DNA of 64,000 nucleotides, from the NCBI GenBank assembly GCA_027924585.1, contig BSBM01000608.1:6512501-6576500 (forward strand). Reading direction: 5' to 3'. This document shows positions 33,969 through 46,206 of this stretch, one piece after another (within the stretch, counting starts at the first letter, position 1; each line of letters begins with the position of its first letter). This DNA is from Larix kaempferi (lineage: Eukaryota; Streptophyta; Pinopsida; Pinales; Pinaceae). Under the pieces are notes generated by a model, which searched no databases, was not told where the DNA came from, and saw nothing but the letters and a program-made list of their open reading frames with translations. Both the position numbers and the translations under genes were made by a program.

Positions 33969-36221
33969 CTAAACCGCACTTCCGGACTGATACTTCATGC
34001 ATGCGATTCTACCAATGTTCCAATGCATCATCGGAGTTGGAAGACGCGGAGCTCTCACTGCACCACTCCAATTGACCGTGAACAGTGGGATGAATGTAAT
34101 CCTCAGAAATATTAAATGCGTGATCCCAGCCAGTGTGATTGTCATCTTTGACAGGCTCAACATATCAGTGTCCTTCAGCCAGATCCAACGGAGCGATAAA
34201 TTGGAAATCGCGGTTCTCAAAAGTCATCAAGCGATTCTTGAATTTAATTACAGCTCCGCTATCATTAGCCCATCCTATCCCCAATAGTGCAGGATAGGAG
34301 CTTCCGCCGTCAACTACCTCAATGACATCGAAGTCAGCATAAGTCTTCATTCCCTCAATATCAATTGTGAGCCGCGGAACTCGCCCAATAGGTGTAACCT
34401 TCGCATGGTTATCCAACCAGAGTTGTACAGGGGACCAGCTCAATGGGGGGATCCCCATTTTCTGCCACGCCTGCTTGGTTAAGATGTTAACTGTCACGTC
34501 CCCATCTTGACCCTATCACATTAAAATTGTAAATGATGTAATCTTGTTATATAATCATGGTGAGGAGATCAAGGCCAAGGCCCCGCCATCGATTTAGTGA
34601 TGCATATGGTTTATGTGCTAGCCAAACACATTGAAATTATAAATATGCATTTTAATAACGTACCCACAACTAGCTATGCAATGCAACAAGAGATGGGGGC
34701 ATGTTTTTACAAGGAATTGGGAGGGAAAATATTCAAACCCTTTGAGTCAATTGAGTCAAGCCAAGTGTCAATGAGAGAACCCATGAACCCTCAACTACCC
34801 ATGTTGACTTTTGTATCCAATCATTGATTTCTCCCAAGAGTTGGTTGAGGTAGTTAATGCCTTGGGGAATGGGAGGTATGGCTGTCCAAATTTGGGTATG
34901 GGCAAGCCACCCTGCATGGGAAATCGCGTTTTGCTTCTTGGGCAAGAAAAGAGCCATGAATTGCTCCCCCAAGCCATTATCCATCAACTAGTCTTCCTCC
35001 CTCATGAGTTTGGAGCCACCTGGGTGTTTTCCTCCATGGTTTTTTTGTGTTTACTTCTTTCTCAGCTGAGAGAAGGGCGTTTTTGTGTTATATACCAGTT
35101 GGGAAGAAAGAGGAAATCGATTTGGGGGTGTATAGAGGCTGTTTGGCCCACTGAATGCTGTTATATTTGTGGGAGAAATCGTTTTCTTCCCTATGGTCGA
35201 ATTTCCTTCTCCCAATTCATTTTTGGGGTGCCCACGATTTGGGGAAAACCCATGGCCATATTATTTGTAAATCCCATTGTTTAAAATGTGTATCCCTGCC
35301 CCATATTTGTGCTTGCTGTGTGAGAGAAGAGTATGTTGGGTATGGGTTATGGGTATCCATTGCTTTGGCTTGAGCTTGAGTGCTAGCATCCAGGCTTCAA
35401 ATGTAATCCTGATAAACCCAGCTGTGGACTGGCTTGGCTCAGATGAAATGATTAATTGGATGTGAATGAGTGAATGTCCCCTTTTCCTTGTAAGAATCAT
35501 GGCCATCTCGGGGGTGGCAGTTGTGTTGAGAGCTTGATGAACACAACTGGCCTATGGTTGGGTGGAACGTTGCAGCGACATAGCTAGTTGTTTGTGACCA
35601 ATTGCACCATGAAGATAAGTGTTTTTTCTATCTATGTGTTTTGCCTCTGCAATGTATAATTTAATGACTATTATTGATATGTTGAGTGCATACCAAATAT
35701 ATGTGTGTGTGGATAGTTTAATTCCGCTGTGCATAATCGATTTGTTCTACATATGCACACAAATTATTCATTCATATGATTCTAATGAATGGGCTGAGAT
35801 TATGTGAAATCCCCAGAGATTGGCATCATGTTCCCTCCCTTTCCTTGGATGGATGGGTGGGTACGTGACATTAACATCCAAACCAAGATCAAGAATCACA
35901 GAATCAACATATAATCACCGATCTGAATATTCATTCGCATTTCCTTTCCAATCTTCCATCGCTGTAAAGAATTGACTGTCGATTCTTGCCGTCCTTTTGG
36001 AAGTCACTGCAACCATCCCTCAATCTCAACCAGGGAAACCGAGTCTCATGCCAATTACAGACAGCTTTCAAGGAACTTCTACAATATCCTTGGTGGTGGT
36101 CAATCGGTGTCTGATGTAGCATCAAAGATAGGCGGCATATCACAAACAACAACCTTACTGCGGTCTTTCTCCAATGTGCGACGTGCCTTGAGGAACGTCT
36201 CCTGTTCCGCATCAATGTCAA
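33969..36221 (-). pseudogene. GB aspartic protease region, split by a solo LTR
   Basis: On the minus strand the sequence before the solo LTR (36221-35876) ends in a strand like ILDLGLDVNI, and resumes after it as VNILTKQAWQKMGIPPLSW. Together these give a retropepsin D-x-G motif (degenerate, Leu between) followed by the flap-like and ALLGIGW regions (34497-34165). The insert is exactly the solo LTR plus one copy of its 5-bp duplication (ttaac). The remainder (34220-33969) is linker to RT with a stop. Confidence 0.7.
34492..35870 (+). mobile_element. Solo LTR of the LARD family nested in GB
   Basis: Starts TGTCACGTCCCC and ends GTACGTGACA (1379 bp), with perfect 5-bp duplications ttaac at 34487-34491 and 35871-35875. 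It is in the opposite orientation to the other two family members in the window. Similarity to the LARD LTR is clear in the segment about 34670-34960 (reverse complement of 45490-45760). The insertion postdates GB. Confidence 0.9.
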
Positions 36222-36329
36222 AATTTACTGTCTTCTGACCAGCTAACCAAATCAATGGTCGTGAACCATCTTCCCCAGTCATCTTATCTCCATGAGGACA
36301 AAAGCCACCAAAGCATCTCATGGCCACAG

Positions 36330-37678
36330 TTCCGCAGAAATAGACGCAATATTAGCACCCTGCGTTTGATTCTGCTGCAAATTCCCTGGTTGATTTACAT
36401 TTGGATTAGCATTCGGTGATGGTCGTGGGGGTTGGTTCTGTACTGGTTGCTACACCGGGTTCTGTACTGGTTGGTGTACTCGGTTTTGTAGCTGCAGAGT
36501 GTTTCCAGCCTGCCATCTTGTAATCAATTGTGGACAATTCTCGACCGTATGATCATTACCAGAACAAAACGTACACTGATTCTATAGCAGTGGGCAGTCG
36601 CACTGATAATGCCCCCATATTGCACAATGGTAACATTGAACAGGTCCTCGACCACCTCGGCCTCCTCCTCCATGACCAAACCACCACCATGTCTGCCCCT
36701 GTAGCCTCCCCGATAGTCGCCCTGCTGCTGATACTAAGGTTGGTTAAACTGTTGTTGCATGGGTTCTGGCGGCATCCCTTGACCTTGTGGTGCATACTGC
36801 GATTGTTGCACATATTGAGGCTGTGGGGGGTTCACCGGTGTATATTGCGGTACGATCTGCTACGGTTGTTGCTGCTATAGTACAAACTGTATCTGAGGTT
36901 GAGGTATCGGCTGAGCTACCTGTGGCTATAGCGGTGTAGCACGCTGATCATCTTTGACATAGAATGCATCACACATTCTCTCCTGTAGCAACCCATATGC
37001 TCGACAATCCTTGTCATCATGTCCTACCGACTTACAGAAGGTGCAATACAAATTTCATGGAGTTGTGACCATTTTCTACATATACGAGAAACTATCATGA
37101 CCATGCCCAAACATCGAACAAACACGACAACACGGCATACCACCGCCATTCAACGGGTTTGGTGCACCTGACACCAAATAATTATGGAAATCCGGACAAC
37201 TATCTTTCGTATGCCCTTCTCTTCGGCATTGCGTACACCATACTTCATCACGCGGTTCCTTGTTATTCTTTAAATCTTGCAACTGTATAGTCAGGTTAGC
37301 AAGCTGTGTCTATATTTGTGACATCCCAGTTGCATTATAACCAATCGGGGACGCCTCCAACTGCATTGCGATCTCTAGAGCTTTGCTAGGCGTCGAAATG
37401 TTTTGCTGCATTAGTGGCAGCCGAATATGGGGTAGTATTGTCGCAATGAACCATTCTTTATGTTGGACAGTGCTCATATCAAAACTAACCTTTTCCATCA
37501 TCATCTTGAACCGTTGGTCAAAATCCCATACCGTCTCGTTAGGATACTGCTTAATTTCCTTTAGTTCAGTAATATATTGGGCCTCCAACTTAGGCTGTCT
37601 AAATTCAGCAATTAGCTCATCCTGAATCTCATTCAATGACTTCTCAGGGGCCCCTGTAGGGACTAAGACAAACTTCAT
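36330..37678 (-). pseudogene. GB Gag: capsid-like domain and five CCHC-type zinc knuckles
   Basis: A retrotransposon-gag-type helical region (37678-37310: LIAEFRQPKLE, KQYPNETVWDFDQRFK) precedes a run of CX2CX4HX4C knuckles. K1 is at 37237-37196 (CTQC...H...C). K2 is at 37129-37088 (CRVC...H, last ligand Phe, so degenerate). K3 is at 37045-37004 (CTFC...H...C), K4 at 36635-36594 (CYHC...H...C) and K5 at 36575-36534 (CTFC...H...C). K1-K3 share a frame with stops between. K4-K5 are in another frame, preceded by a Gly/Arg run (GGGGRGG), and a TAG separates them. The following Pro/Asn/Gln-rich linker reaches the protease. Most plant gypsy Gags have one knuckle, so five is unusual. Confidence 0.75.
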
Positions 37679-37747
37679 GAACCAATATAATGCACGACCT
37701 TGCAGAGTCGTGGCTAACTATCCTTTCTTAACATCGTCATAAGTGAT

Positions 37748-38759
37748 CTATTTCACGGTCCAGACCACTTCACATAAATACCAATATTGTTCTGGGTTGT
37801 CTGTCGCACTTCCATGGAACAATGGTAGCTTAGCATCATCACCCGCCATCTTGGGCTTCCTTCCTCCTGTCGCAGTGCTATTACTACCAATTAACTTTTG
37901 CGGCGTCGACGTACTTGGCGGTGTCGAAGTTGCTTTTCTTGTTGGTTGAGAGCTAGTGAGCAGAGGTGTGGGCACGTTGTTGCTGGGGTTTGATGCTACC
38001 TCTATCCTGGGCGTAGCCTGGTCGTTCCTATCAGGACTATGAGGTCACTTCGTCCCGTGTGGCCTTCCTTCTCGGTCTTGCAGTCCGATCGCAGCAGGAC
38101 CTTCTCCTATCCTCTGCCTCTTTTCTTGTCAGAACCTTGCTCCTCCCCTCGTACAAGGCCACTTTCTTCCTCGAATTCACTCATAGTATCCTCATGGTCT
38201 GCACCCATCTACCCCTTTACCATTCCATGTGCCGTTCCCCAACAGTCGCGGTACCCATGGCCTCCGCCCACTAGGCTGTCTACTAATCAAGGTGCATCTT
38301 TAATATACCTTTCTCGTACATTAGCATCTTAATCGACAGTTGGAGCGACAGCAGAAACCTTCCCCTTGGTCCATCAAAGAAATATCTTTCCGCTTCACTA
38401 TAGGATTTCTTCATATCAACCACAACCGTAATATATCCTTCTAAGATGCTATCAAGCCAAACTTCGACAGCCCGCAATGTCTTATTATCAACTTCCTGCA
38501 ATTCCTGAATCAATTCCGGGGTCCAAGTCGTCGGTTCACCACCTTGGAAGTTCCTTTTCTAGAAGGTCAGCTTCGACAACCATTCATATAGAATGACCGA
38601 AAATTCACAGAAAAACCCTTCATGTGGTCTGCCGTGAATATATCTTTCCACCCAGTGATATACCGTCAATCGCATGTTCCAACTTTCTTCTTCAGCGAAC
38701 TCCTGCAACTTCTGATTGAACCATTTTTGTATCTCTGGCTTCGTCGGGTGCCACAACAT
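37748..38759 (-). pseudogene. GB Gag N-terminal extension
   Basis: The first ATG after the 5' LTR (38759, 44 bases from the LTR) opens a frame reading MLWHPTKPEIQKWFNQKL. It continues through SWNMRLTVYHWVERYIHGR and, after one stop (38559), ELIQELQEVDNKTLRAVEVW (38513-38283). It then enters a Ser/Thr/Pro linker (37975-37748) ending in the DAKLPLFHGSATDNPEQYW motif that starts the conserved Gag domain. The N-terminal 150 residues are not a domain I recognise. Leader length is very short for a gypsy element. Confidence 0.55.
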
Positions 38760-38782
38760 GACCTCCTTCTACTCTGCACACA

Positions 38783-38800
38783 GTCTCGACAACAAAACCA
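38783..38800 (-). other. GB primer binding site
   Basis: In element orientation TGGTTTTGTTGTCGAGAC starts two bases after the 5' LTR end (38803). It begins TGG, as pairing with a tRNA CCA end requires. I cannot name the tRNA; it is not the common initiator-Met sequence. Confidence 0.5.
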
Positions 38801-38802
38801 TT

Positions 38803-39717
38803 TGTTGACCAAGTTGTGACCTCACAGTCGATAGGGGTCCACTAGCTGTCGACCCATATCGCAGTCTCCCTGGGCACCGGCCCGAGCAGGTTTGAGCCCT
38901 CCCAGCAACACTCGCATAGCGGATGAGGTCTCACCCGAGGCGTCCAGGAAGAGCAGACGGAACCATGTTTCCACCGAGGGAGGATGCAAGTTGTGGCGAT
39001 ATGGTATTAACAGTAATTCCAAACATTCATCATGAAGTTCTAGTACATTGCAGCATTTAATATTACCAGAAACAGAGATCGCATATTACTTTAATCGCAG
39101 CATTTTCACATAGACAGGTAACACATTATTGTAGTATTCACATCATAGTAATAGAAAATAGATAATTTCATTACCATAAACACACAGATTGCACCAAATT
39201 ATCACCCTTATATTACTGTGGCAAACCAAAGGAAGTACATGAATCTTTGCGCAACTCCAACATCATCTTCACATACAGCTCTATCTCTTTCTCTTACCTA
39301 TCGACTCCTCCTCCTCTCTATCACTTACAATCCTTCTATATGTATAGGCTTTCGCCTCCTACAATACTTGTACACTTTCCTAACCGACACTTATGGACAA
39401 TCAACTAACTGACTTGGTCTAATGACCCAAAAACCCGCATACCACGGTATAATGACTCGATCTTACAAAATACATGACCCAAAAACCCTCCAACTGCAGT
39501 ATACTTGACTCAATATTTCAAAATACATGGTCCAAGTGACCCAAAACCCGCCAAGTGCGGTATCCTTGAATCAATATTACAAAATACATGGTCCAAGTGA
39601 CCCAAAACCCGCCAAGTGCAGTATCCTTTGGCACTAAATGCTCCTTTCGCGCCTTCATCCAACATGTCATGGTGTCAGCAGTACTGCGATCTTTCCTCGT
39701 CAAACCGCTTGCCAACA
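38803..39717 (-). mobile_element. GB 5' LTR
   Basis: Same length and layout as the 3' LTR (26131-27045), including the CCAAGTGACCCAAAACCCGC repeats at about 39532 and 39593. Followed by the second target duplication cacac at 39718-39722. Confidence 0.9.
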
Positions 39718-40150
39718 CACACCACACACATTTACATAGACAAGATGCAAACAACATGCCAGAAGCTGGTTTATATTACTTCTCGAATCGGTTACAATGC
39801 AAACTACAAAGGAATGAAATAACTAACTAATTGTCCGGCTTATCCATTACAACATAGAAGTAACTGTGTGCTATCCCAGTGTGTCGACCTCGCCCTCTCC
39901 TGGTTCACTTCAGAACTCTGAGCTATGGATCGATCTCCTTGGCTCTGTAGATGTGTGAATTTCCTATCCAATCTACCAAAATTCTCTTGAGCTCTGCTTA
40001 GTCTGCTTGACTCTCCAAAATGACAATTCCCTCCACTAATTTGAACTCCCCGATCTTCTAATCTGCGGCTGCTGTTCCCAAGATCATCCCAACCCCCGAG
40101 ACATGCATCCTCTGCTTGTTGATCTCCTCAGATATTGCAGACCTGCAACT

Positions 40151-40510
40151 GTCAGTGCCCCAACCGTGCTGCACAACCTCTGCCTGTGACGACACCTGTC
40201 ATGTCTTCACCCACCTGCAATAACTGTCATTAACTTCCTTAGAAACCCCGAACTGTTTCCAAGTCCTCATCTTGACTTCCATGCATCCTTCTGACAGGCT
40301 ACAATAAACCATCACATCGACTATAATATCTGTTAGTGCCCCAACCATGCTGCACAACCTCTGCCTATGATGACACCTATCATGTCTTCACCCACCTGCA
40401 ATAACTGTCATTAACTTCCTTAGCAACCCCGAACTGTTTCCAAGTACTCATCTTGACTTCCATGCATCCTTCTAACAGGATACAATAAACCATCACATCG
40501 GCTATACTAT
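40151..40510. repeat. 180-bp tandem duplication in GC 3' region
   Basis: Two copies of 180 bases (40151-40330 and 40331-40510) share GTGCCCCAACC-TGCTGCACAA through CATCACATCG; about 5% divergence by eye. Confidence 0.9.
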
Positions 40511-40810
40511 CTATTAGCTTTGACTTATCCGTCGGATTCCTTTACACTCTTCAGGCTTCGCCAGTCTGCCCCTTCCTCCTCGCTTGGATTACACCCAAAC
40601 CTGTCGGAGTCGTTCTTCGACACATGTCGACCATCGATGCTCCGCTCTTCTTTCATCGATCGACCCCAACATGTCGAATCTCAACTTTCTCCGAATCTGT
40701 CAGTCACATACTCGACTGCTCCTACTCGACTTATTGACTTAGACAAGTCAATCTGCTCTCCCGCACCAATGGTCATTGACACTCCCCCTGGTCGGCTTTC
40801 CTCATGTCGG

Positions 40811-42300
40811 CTAACTTCGACTGATCTGCCTAGGCCCCGATGCTCCTGCATCAGACTCCCCAGGTGAAAAATAACTCGAGTGCTCCATTTTTCTCCTGAA
40901 CTCTTCTCCAAAAATCCATGTCGCTTCCTGCAACTCATCATTCTCCCATCGCACTAAGTATTCCTTCCTTCGCGAACTGCACGGACGCCCGACTTCGTGT
41001 TCCTTTATTACTTCTGGGATTTCTTCCTTCTGTCGATCTAGAATTTGCTCCTTCCAGTCAATATCTGAAACTTCCGTGCTTCCAGTGCTGCTTGAACCTT
41101 CTTGAAACTTGTACAGATTTGAGACATTGAACGTTGGTGAAATGTTCAATTCATTCAGCAGCTCCAACACATAAGCGTTGTACAAACTTTTCTTCATAAT
41201 ATTACATGGTATAATCTTCTTTAGCTTCAGCTTGTTATATGTTCGTATTGGAAATATCTCCTTCCGCAAATGTGCATAGACCAAGTCTCCTTCGTTGAAC
41301 GACTGTAGTCTCTTCTTCCCATCAGCTCTTAACTTGTATGCCGCATTACTCTTTTCTATGTGCTTTCGCACATCTTCATGCACTTCTTTCACATGATCTA
41401 CAAATGATTATGCATCTGCGTTTTTCTTGGTTTCCATCGGTAACTTGACCAAATCCACCACTCCATGTGGGTTTCTCCCCTGGACAATCTGGAATGGGCT
41501 CAAACCTGTCGACCGATTCATAGAATTGTTATATGAAAACTCTTCTTGTGCCAACACATTCTCCCACTGCTTGGGTCTGTTGGCCGTCAAACATCTTAGA
41601 AGGTTTCCCAAACTTCTGTTCACCATCTCGGTCTGTCTGTTTGTCTGCGGATGATATGCTGAGCTAAAATGCAACCTTGTGTTCAGTTTCTTCCATAGGG
41701 TTCTCCAGAAATGTCCCATAAACTTGGTATTTCAGTCCGATGTGATACTCTTCGACAACCCATGCAATCTGACTACATCCTTGAAGAATAGTGTAGCAAT
41801 GCCTATGGTGTCACTTATCTTCCAACATGGAATAAAGTGTTCCTTTTTTGAAAACCTGTCGACTACAACAAAAATTGAGTCACTCCCTTGCTGCGTCTTC
41901 GGTAATACTAGCACAAAATCCATGCTCAGGTGCTCCCACGGGGTATCTGGTACAGGTAACGGTGTATACAACCCTGTGTTCTGACTTCTCCCTTTTTACA
42001 ACTGGAAAACTCTACATTGGCGAACCCACTTTCTGACATCTCCTGTCATTCCTGGCCAATAATACTTTTCTTCGACCAATGCCCTGGTCTTGTCGATGCC
42101 AAAATGACCCGCTAATCCGATGCTATGAAACTCTCAGATTAGTTTCTCTTTAATTGGTCCTCTGGGAATACACAATTGTTGTCCCTTGAATAGGTATCCC
42201 TCTTGGATAAAATAATCCAAGTATGGAGTTCTGTTGACACTTCATGGTTCACGACAAGCTCTCCATGCTTTTGCAAAATCCTCGTTGGTCTCATACTCTG
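40811..42300 (-). pseudogene. GC integrase with C-terminal chromodomain
   Basis: Reading downward: integrase core with Asp in [11 protein letters not shown] (about 41925), Asp in KSITSD (about 41735) and Glu in RQTEMVNR (about 41625). The C-terminal part follows (SFNEGDLVYAHLR) and a chromodomain near residues 130-170 of the last frame, with EYLVRW and EATWIF (about 41000-40890). Stops include TGA at 41729 (SDxNTKF; an Arg site) and TAA at 41405. The chromodomain lets such elements target heterochromatin marks; its aromatic cage is only partly visible (Y-L-V-R-W, T-W). Confidence 0.85.
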
Positions 42301-42403
42301 TCTTTACCAACTCTATTCCCATTTATTGAACTGTCGTCATGTTTAGTAATACAACTCTTCGACTCAGCGCGTCGACAACTTTATTTGACTTGCCCGACTT
42401 ATG

Positions 42404-43500
42404 TCACAACATGAATGTATATCCCTGTAGGAATTTGACCCATTTCATGTGTGGCTGATTCAACTTCGACTGAGTATTCAAATACCTCAATTCTTGGTGA
42501 TCTGTGTACAACACAAATTCCTTGGGAAACAAATAATGCTTCCACTTCTTCAATGCTTGGACAATAGCATAGAATTCCTGGTCATAGACCAAATATTTCT
42601 GCTTCGCATCATGCAACTTCTCACTAAAGAATGCAATTGGTCGGCCCTCCTGGCTCAACACTACTCTAATTGCTACTCCACTCGTATCGCAATCGACTTG
42701 GAAAACTTTGTCGAAAACAGGGAGCGCCAACACTGGGTTCTCAGTGACCTTTTCCTTCAACTTGTCGAAAGCTCGGTGGGCTTCTTCCATCCGCTTGAAC
42801 TCCCCCTTTTTCATGCACTCTGTCAAAGGTGCACAAATCCAACTGAATCCCCGAATGAACTTCCTATAGAAACTAGCAAGTCCATGGAAACTCCTTACTC
42901 TGGTCATGCTTGTCGGTTCCGACCAATCCAATATTTCCTTCACCTTCTCTGGGTCCATCACCAACCCTTTACCCGAGATTACGAATCCTAAGTACACCAA
43001 CTCTTCCTTCATGAAGAAACATTTCTGCAGGTTTACCATCAGCTTGTCTTCCTGCAATTTTTGCAATACCTATCGAATGTGATCCAAGTGTTCTGCCTTG
43101 GTTTGACTGAAAATCAGAATGTCGTCTAGGTAGACTACGACAAAATTTCCCAAGAATGGCTTCAGTACCTCATTCATCAACCTCATGAATGTACTAGGTG
43201 CATTAGTCAATTCGAATGGCATGACTAACTACTCATACAACCCTTCTTTCATCTTGAATGCTGTCTTCCATTCATCTCCCTCTCTAACCCGAATCTGGTG
43301 ATAACCACTCTTCAAGTCTATCTTCGTGAAGTACTTCTCTCCACTTAAGCAATCCATTAAGTCATCCATTCTCGGCAATGGAAACCGGTACTTGATCGTG
43401 ATCTTGTTGATATCTTTGGAGTCTGTACACATCCTCCATTCCCCACCTTTCTTCGGATATTGCTGGTACTGCGCACAAACTTAGACTCTCTCTGATCAAC
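42404..43500 (-). pseudogene. GC reverse transcriptase and RNase H
   Basis: [35 protein letters not shown] (first catalytic Asp, about 43330), and [12 protein letters not shown] (about 43140-43110). The open segment 43066-42404 gives the thumb (LVYLGFVISGKGL), connection, and RNase H with DCDTSGVAI, VYDQEFYAIV and LYTDHQELRYL. Stops lie between segments. The part upstream of 43500 is degenerate and is cut at 43669 by copia A. Confidence 0.85.
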
Positions 43501-43669
43501 CCTCTGTCTAACCACTCCTGGACCTACCGGTTGAGTTCTTGACCTTCTGTCAGACTCATCCTATGCGGTGCTTTGTTTGGCAAACTCAACCCTGGAATCA
43601 AGTCGATCTGATGGGATATGCTCCTTGTCGACGGCAATTCCTATTATTTTTTCACCATTTAATTCAATA

Positions 43670-44412
43670 TGATCTAGGATCTTAGCTGAAAGAACAACAT
43701 GTAAAGCATATCAAGCATAAGATACAAGAGACACAAAGCATTTCACCAGGGAAAACCAAGAAGGTGAAAGACCCCGCAACTTCCTCAGAGATAGAATGAG
43801 CACCAATACAAGGATCACCAAGATGAATCCCCAAAAGATAAATGTCTGCAGTAGCTACTCCTCCTCCACTTGTGCGCACTCCTCCTCTCTCTCACTAATG
43901 CAAAGTGAGTGAGTGAGCGAATGAATAGAATGAGAGAGACACACTCTCTATTTATACAATGACTTGACTTGCCTTTTAATCTAACTAGGCCGACCTCCCT
44001 TAGGAGAGTCTAATAACCCATTACCACTTGTCACTGGGCCAACCCCATTAGGGTGGTCTAATAACCCTTTAACCCACATGACTCATATAGGATTGACCCC
44101 ACCAAGGTGGTCTAATAACCCATTAAATATAAGTTACAACACTTACAATATAACTTGTGACACTACTCCGGGGTCTAATTCCCTGTCATACATGGGAGTA
44201 TGGACCTCAATGACTTTACATGACTCAAGTACAATAATGACTTATCCGACCCGGAGGAACAAACATCTCCGTCAGAGGTACAACAATAGAATACAAATGA
44301 CGACACTTCCGATCGGAGGTATAAGACATATCCATCGGGGATACAATAAAGTACAAATGTAATACATACAATATACAAGTGAATATCTTCCGAAGTTACA
44401 AATACATCAACA
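43670..44412 (-). mobile_element. Copia A 3' LTR
   Basis: On the minus strand it starts TGTTGATGTATTTG, right after the polypurine tract AAGAGGGAG (44413-44421), and ends ...CCTAGATCA near 43670. Homologous to 57841-58458. A TATA box (TATAAATAG, minus strand, about 43956-43948) lies in its second half, followed by AGAGAGTGTGTCTCTCTC. The right-hand end is uncertain by a few bases. Confidence 0.75.
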
Positions 44413-44630
44413 CTCCCTCTTAACTAGGAAGGTATTCTCTTGACATAGGTCAGCAATACATAAAGGAATAAGTCTTCAATTTTGGAGTCGGATCATCGTC
44501 ATTGGATCACGAAGCACCTTTGTCACTGCTGCTGTACTCTTCATCTCGATCACTGGTGCTATCTCTCAATTCTTCTCGTCATAGGAAGTTCTACAGAGCC
44601 ATCCCTTTTTCATGCTAGTTGTAGGCCTAG

Positions 44631-45957
44631 TGTCACACCCCCTCCCATCTATTAATGCAAGGAAGGGAACATGATACCCAAAACTCTGGGATTTTATAAG
44701 ACTTAGCCCATTTCAACATTTACAAATGTATAAACATAAACAATTGGCATTATTTATATAATGCATATGTGTGTAGATGCAAATCAAGCAAACATGCACA
44801 ACGGAGTAAACATCATCCACACACATTTCACATGCAGCCAGCATATTAAAATCAACCATCCATTAATTAAAATAGTGTAGAAGAAAATACACATAAAAGA
44901 ATTTACTTATCTCACTGCAATGTTCCCAAGCAACTAGCTATGTCGCTGCAACGTTCCACCCAACCATAGGTCTCTACCCAGCCTATATTCTTTCAGCACT
45001 CAGAGACCACCCCCGATCTAGGCATGATATCTACAAGGAAAAGGGGACTCTCAAGCTTAGCACATCCCAAAGCAATGGATACCCATCTCATCCCCAATAG
45101 TCTTTTACATACAGCAACTCAAAACTGGGCATGTATACACATTTCAAAAACGGGATTCACTGAATATAATCTATGGGTTTTCCCCAAAATCGTGGCACAC
45201 CCAAAAATGAAATGTTTAGATGGGAAAACAAGCCTGGAAGGGCAACTCATTTTTCAGAAAACGTATCTGGGATTTCAAGGGATAGAAACGGCCTCTATAA
45301 ACCCCCAAATCGTGGTTCTCCTCTCCCAGTCACTGTACCGACCAAAAACGAGTTCCCAGCCATGGAAATTACAGGAAAATGATGCAAAACGTGAAGGAGG
45401 AAGCCCCATCTAGCTCAGACTGTGTGTGAGAGTAAAGGCCATGGGTGAAGAATGGCTTTGGGCACAATTTCATGGGTGTTTTCTTGCTCATGAAGCAAAC
45501 ATACGATTTCCCAAATTGGTGGCTTACCCATACATGAAATTGGCTGCCATACCTTCCCATTCCCAAGGCATTAACTACCTCAACCCACTCTTAAGAGAAT
45601 TAAATGATTGGGTGCATAAGCCAAAATGGGTAGTTGATGGTTTATGGGTTCTCTCATTGACACTTGGCTTGACTTGGTTGGCTCAAGGGTTTGAATATTT
45701 CCCTCCCAATTCCTTGTAAACATCATGCCCCCATCTCTTGTTGCATTGCATAGCTAGTTGTGGGCATTTATATTAAAATTCATACTTACAACTCCCATGG
45801 TTCACTAGCACATGGGTAGCATAATATCCAATACTTGCCTCTTCAAGGTCGAGCGTTCACTAGCGAGGCCTTGGCCTTGAGCTCCATGCTAGGAATCTGC
45901 ATACAATATTTACATTATAGCCCAAAATATTACAAGGGTCAAAATGGGGATGTGACA
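44631..45957 (-). mobile_element. LARD 3' LTR
   Basis: In element orientation TGTCACATCCCC...GTGTGACA. It follows the polypurine tract TAAGGGGAGGGGT (45971-45958). Confidence 0.9.
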
Positions 45958-46206
45958 TACCCCTCCCCTTAGAATAACACCGTCCTCAGTGTTCCAATAC
46001 CTAGGAATACATACACGCTTTATACATGTCCAAAATTCACAAAACATGTAGGTCTGTCCTACATTTCATTGATTGGAGATGTCAAGGTGAGGTTCTTGAA
46101 CCCTTGCACATTGCTCCTGCTAGCTGTCGCTTTTCTTGCTACCCCTTACTGGACATTCACAGAGGAGGTGACTTCCTCCACATCCCCAACATTCTATTGG
46201 AGGTAA

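Larger units (their letters stand above)
26131..39717 (-). mobile_element. Complete Ty3/gypsy element GB with extra gene; nested solo LTR
   Basis: Two LTRs of 915 bp each (26131-27045 and 38803-39717) start TGTTG and end CAACA. They are flanked by the 5-bp duplication cacac (26126-26130 and 39718-39722). Inside, all on the minus strand, are gag (38759-36500), protease (about 35930-33970), RT (33756-32242), RNase H and integrase (32196-30457), then a 966-codon extra gene (29982-27085). The element is 13.6 kb including a 1.38-kb nested solo LTR and its duplication. Nonsense codons break most genes. The LTRs differ by roughly 6-9% by eye, so the insertion is old. RT and domain order place it near Athila/Tat-type non-chromoviruses. 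Confidence 0.9.
39723..43669 (-). mobile_element. Chromovirus-type gypsy relic GC, truncated
   Basis: RT, RNase H, integrase and a chromodomain follow in order on the minus strand (43500 to 40811), then a non-coding 3' part with a 180-bp duplication. The 5' end is cut by copia A (43670); the other end stops at the GB target duplication (39722). No LTR was identified. Presence of a chromodomain at the integrase C-terminus defines a chromovirus. Confidence 0.8.

Noticed and set aside
40520-40867. 115-codon + strand frame
   Set aside because: Shadow of the chromodomain-bearing frame and its downstream region on the other strand.
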